A stretch of 64,000 nt of DNA, from assembly GCA_027600665.1 (NCBI GenBank), contig JADGJL010000012.1, forward strand, positions 62,001-126,000. Reading direction: 5' to 3'. The stretch is from Irineochytrium annulatum (Eukaryota > Chytridiomycota > Chytridiomycetes > Chytridiales > Chytridiaceae). The notes below the pieces were generated by a model that was given only the letters and a program-made list of their open reading frames with translations, was not told the DNA's origin and ran no database searches. Position numbers and translations under genes: made by a program. Numbering within the stretch: position 1 is the stretch's first letter; every line of letters starts with the position of its first letter. Shown in pieces: positions 62,085-64,000 of this stretch.

Positions 62085-62813
62085 CTAGAGTACCTTTTCC
62101 AAAAAGCTGATCGTCCGTTCATTCTTCGGATTTCCAAATATTTGTTCAGGGGTACCCTGCTCGACAATATATCCACCGTCCATGAAGATGACGCGATCAG
62201 CTACTTCACGCGCAAAACCCATCTCGTGTGTAACAATGATCATCGTCATGCCCTCACTCGCAAGATCTTTCATAACCCCTAGAACTTCGCCTACCATCTC
62301 TGGATCAAGCGCCGAAGTTGGTTCATCAAATAACATCACATCCGGGTTCATGGCAAGCGCACGAGCGATAGCAACCCGTTGTTTTTGCCCACCCGAGAGT
62401 TGACTGGGGAAACTATCCGCTTTATCAGACAACCCGACACGATCGAGTAAGCTAAGGCCCGTTTTTCGAGCCTCTTCTGCGTTTAAAACCCCTAATTCTC
62501 TTGGCGCAAACATTATATTTTTCAAGACGTTAAAATGAGGGAATAAGTTAAAATGTTGAAATACCATGCCGATATTTTCACGCGCTTTGTTAATGTTGGT
62601 TTTAGGATCATTGAGGTCCTGATCATCCACGATAACTCGACCTGCTGTGATATCCTCCAATTGGTTGATGCAGCGCAAGAAGGTACTTTTTCCTGAGCCG
62701 GAAGGTCCGATGACACAGACGACTTCTCCTTCGTTAACCGCTACATCAATTCCCTTGAGAACCTGATTCGAGCCGAAACTTTTCTTTAAACCTTCAACTT
62801 TTATTTTAGCCAC
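62085..62813 (-). CDS. glnQ: Amino-acid ABC transporter ATPase, GlnQ type
   Basis: The 242-residue protein is a polar amino-acid ABC ATPase: Walker [11 protein letters not shown]-loop FQHFNLFPH, signature LSGGQKQR, Walker [13 protein letters not shown] and switch His in THEMGFA. It starts at GTG 62813, overlapping the permease gene by 8 bases, with GGAGGTGAAGG upstream. It energises the fused binding protein-permease encoded before it, probably for glutamine or a related amino acid. The name glnQ is given by family resemblance; the substrate is not proven. Confidence 0.93.
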   Translation of the reverse strand: MAKIKVEGLKKSFGSNQVLKGIDVAVNEGEVVCVIGPSGSGKSTFLRCINQLEDITAGRVIVDDQDLNDPKTNINKARENIGMVFQHFNLFPHFNVLKNIMFAPRELGVLNAEEARKTGLSLLDRVGLSDKADSFPSQLSGGQKQRVAIARALAMNPDVMLFDEPTSALDPEMVGEVLGVMKDLASEGMTMIIVTHEMGFAREVADRVIFMDGGYIVEQGTPEQIFGNPKNERTISFLEKVL

Positions 62814-64000
62814 GACGAACCTTCACCTCCAGATAATCAGCAACTTTGGTCAATGTGATGATAACAATCAGATACATAACCGCAACCGTTAACCAAATGT
62901 CAAAAGAGGAGAACGTTCTTGCGATGACAATTTTACCCGATTGTGTCAACTCTACAAGACCAATAACGGATAGGATGGACGTATCCTTCAGCGTGATCAC
63001 CATCTGGTTAATAAAGGATGGAATCATAACCCGCACTGCCTGCGGAATGACAATCTTAATCATTGCTTTGCGATAAGGAAGTCCCAATGAACGGGCAGCT
63101 TCCATCTGACCACGATCAATCGATTGAATCCCGCCTCTGATAATCTCAGTTACATATGCTCCTGCGTTCAAACTAAGTGTCAGAATAGCCGCCAAGAACA
63201 ATGGCATCGTGAAGCCCATCGCCTGTGGAATCCCGAAATAGATAAAGAATGCCAGGACAATCAGCGGAATACCGCGGAAGATATCTACAAATACAGTGGC
63301 AACACCACGTAGGAATTTGTTCTGTCCCACCTTCATGAATCCGAATATCAAACCAATAATAAACGCGAAGAACAGTGACACAATCGTATATATAAGTGTG
63401 TTCCCCAGACCTTTAAACAAGGCAGGAAGAGATTTCTGAATGAGCTCCCAGCGACCTTGATTGGCGACTTGGGCATTCTCTCCAACATATTCCGCAATAA
63501 TGCGCTCATACTCACCATTAGCTTTGATATTCACGAGACCAGCATTGAACATCTCCAGAAGCTCCTGATTTTTATCCTTACTTACCGCAAATCCGTAGGA
63601 AGCCCCGTCTTCTTTGTCAGTAACCACTTTCAGACCATTATTCTGTTTTACCCCGAATCTTAGTACAGGCTCATCTTCAAAACAGGCGGCGGAATTACCG
63701 GTCTTAACATCATCATACATTTGGGAAGAATCGTCGAATGGAACAATGGTAAATCCATATTTCGAGGCGATTGACTCAGCAAAGCTGTACCCCTCTGTAC
63801 CCGTTTTCACGGCGACCTTTTTACCACGAAGATCCTCGTAGCTCTTTATGGTATCATTATTCGCGCTAATACCCATGACTACGCCTGAATCATAATATGG
63901 CTCTGAAAAATCAAATTTTGCTTTTCTTTCATCCGTAATACTCATGCCTGCAATGACACCATCAACCTGATTGGCCTCAAGTGCCTGTACAGCTGCGTTA
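62806..64000 (-). CDS. Fused amino-acid binding protein-permease, GlnH-GlnP type (cut by window edge)
   Basis: The reading frame is open to the right edge of the window, so the N terminus is missing; the internal ATG at 63945 is not the start. The visible part begins within a periplasmic binding protein-like domain ([65 protein letters not shown]). After a linker it continues into a HisM/GlnP-type permease with about four to five membrane segments. The EAA motif is [29 protein letters not shown]. Fusion of binding protein and permease is known in Gram-positive GlnP-type systems. It pairs with the overlapping ATPase gene. Confidence 0.92.
   Translation of the reverse strand, partial: NAAVQALEANQVDGVIAGMSITDERKAKFDFSEPYYDSGVVMGISANNDTIKSYEDLRGKKVAVKTGTEGYSFAESIASKYGFTIVPFDDSSQMYDDVKTGNSAACFEDEPVLRFGVKQNNGLKVVTDKEDGASYGFAVSKDKNQELLEMFNAGLVNIKANGEYERIIAEYVGENAQVANQGRWELIQKSLPALFKGLGNTLIYTIVSLFFAFIIGLIFGFMKVGQNKFLRGVATVFVDIFRGIPLIVLAFFIYFGIPQAMGFTMPLFLAAILTLSLNAGAYVTEIIRGGIQSIDRGQMEAARSLGLPYRKAMIKIVIPQAVRVMIPSFINQMVITLKDTSILSVIGLVELTQSGKIVIARTFSSFDIWLTVAVMYLIVIITLTKVADYLEVKVRRG

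Overview
The window looks like chromosomal DNA of a Paenibacillus-type soil Firmicute. The evidence is strong GGAGG ribosome-binding sites with frequent GTG/TTG starts, large YesM/YesN two-component systems paired with LplA/LplB/LplC-type sugar ABC transporters, many AraC-type regulators, CcpA (cre)-like sites, and a dense set of plant cell-wall glycosidases. I see no rRNA, tRNA, CRISPR array, phage or insertion sequence.

Layout. 1-155: start of a GH95 alpha-fucosidase gene that runs off the left edge. 460-2420: compact CheY-CheC-GGDEF signalling operon. 2712-10955: sugar-uptake operon in the order response regulator, histidine kinase, response regulator, binding lipoprotein, two permeases, all on the minus strand. 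11339-15119: minus-strand xylan operon (SGNH esterase, CE1-type esterase, GH11 xylanase, SUMF1-domain lipoprotein), with a GH8 exo-oligoxylanase divergent at 15411. 16853-24894: arabinoside module (membrane AraC regulator, two permeases, binding lipoprotein, GH127 beta-L-arabinofuranosidase). 25188-39935: one long minus-strand gene train holding two binding proteins (one fused to two carbohydrate-binding-like modules), two permease pairs, an NHL propeller membrane protein, a Yip1 membrane protein, a DUF5696 lipoprotein and a secreted GH5-ricin glycosidase. 40211-46194: an orphan AraC protein with a dead receiver, then a binding protein-kinase-regulator trio without permeases. 46321-52236: two GH43 enzymes, a divergent AraC regulator and an orphan binding lipoprotein. 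52521-64000: general genes (barnase/barstar, TetR-controlled hydrolase, GNAT, AraC plus GH27 alpha-galactosidase, TetR plus efflux pump, oxidoreductase, repeat protein, amino-acid ABC transporter running off the right edge).

How it works together (inference). The secreted GH11 and GH5 enzymes cut xylan-like polymers. Decorated oligosaccharides are imported by the LplABC-type transporters. None of these has its own ATPase, so a shared MsmX-like ATPase elsewhere is expected. The GH8, GH43, GH127, GH27 and esterase proteins lack signal peptides and probably finish the job in the cytoplasm. Three operons (kinase/transporter, xylan, and the large 25-40 kb train) share an almost identical promoter: a 16-bp box touching a TTGTTG/T -35 element and a TACACT -10 element. 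They therefore look like one co-regulated arabinoxylan-type regulon, probably controlled by a YesN-family regulator and by CcpA. The least described parts are the large gene train with its NHL-Yip1-DUF5696 core and the transport-less sensor trio.
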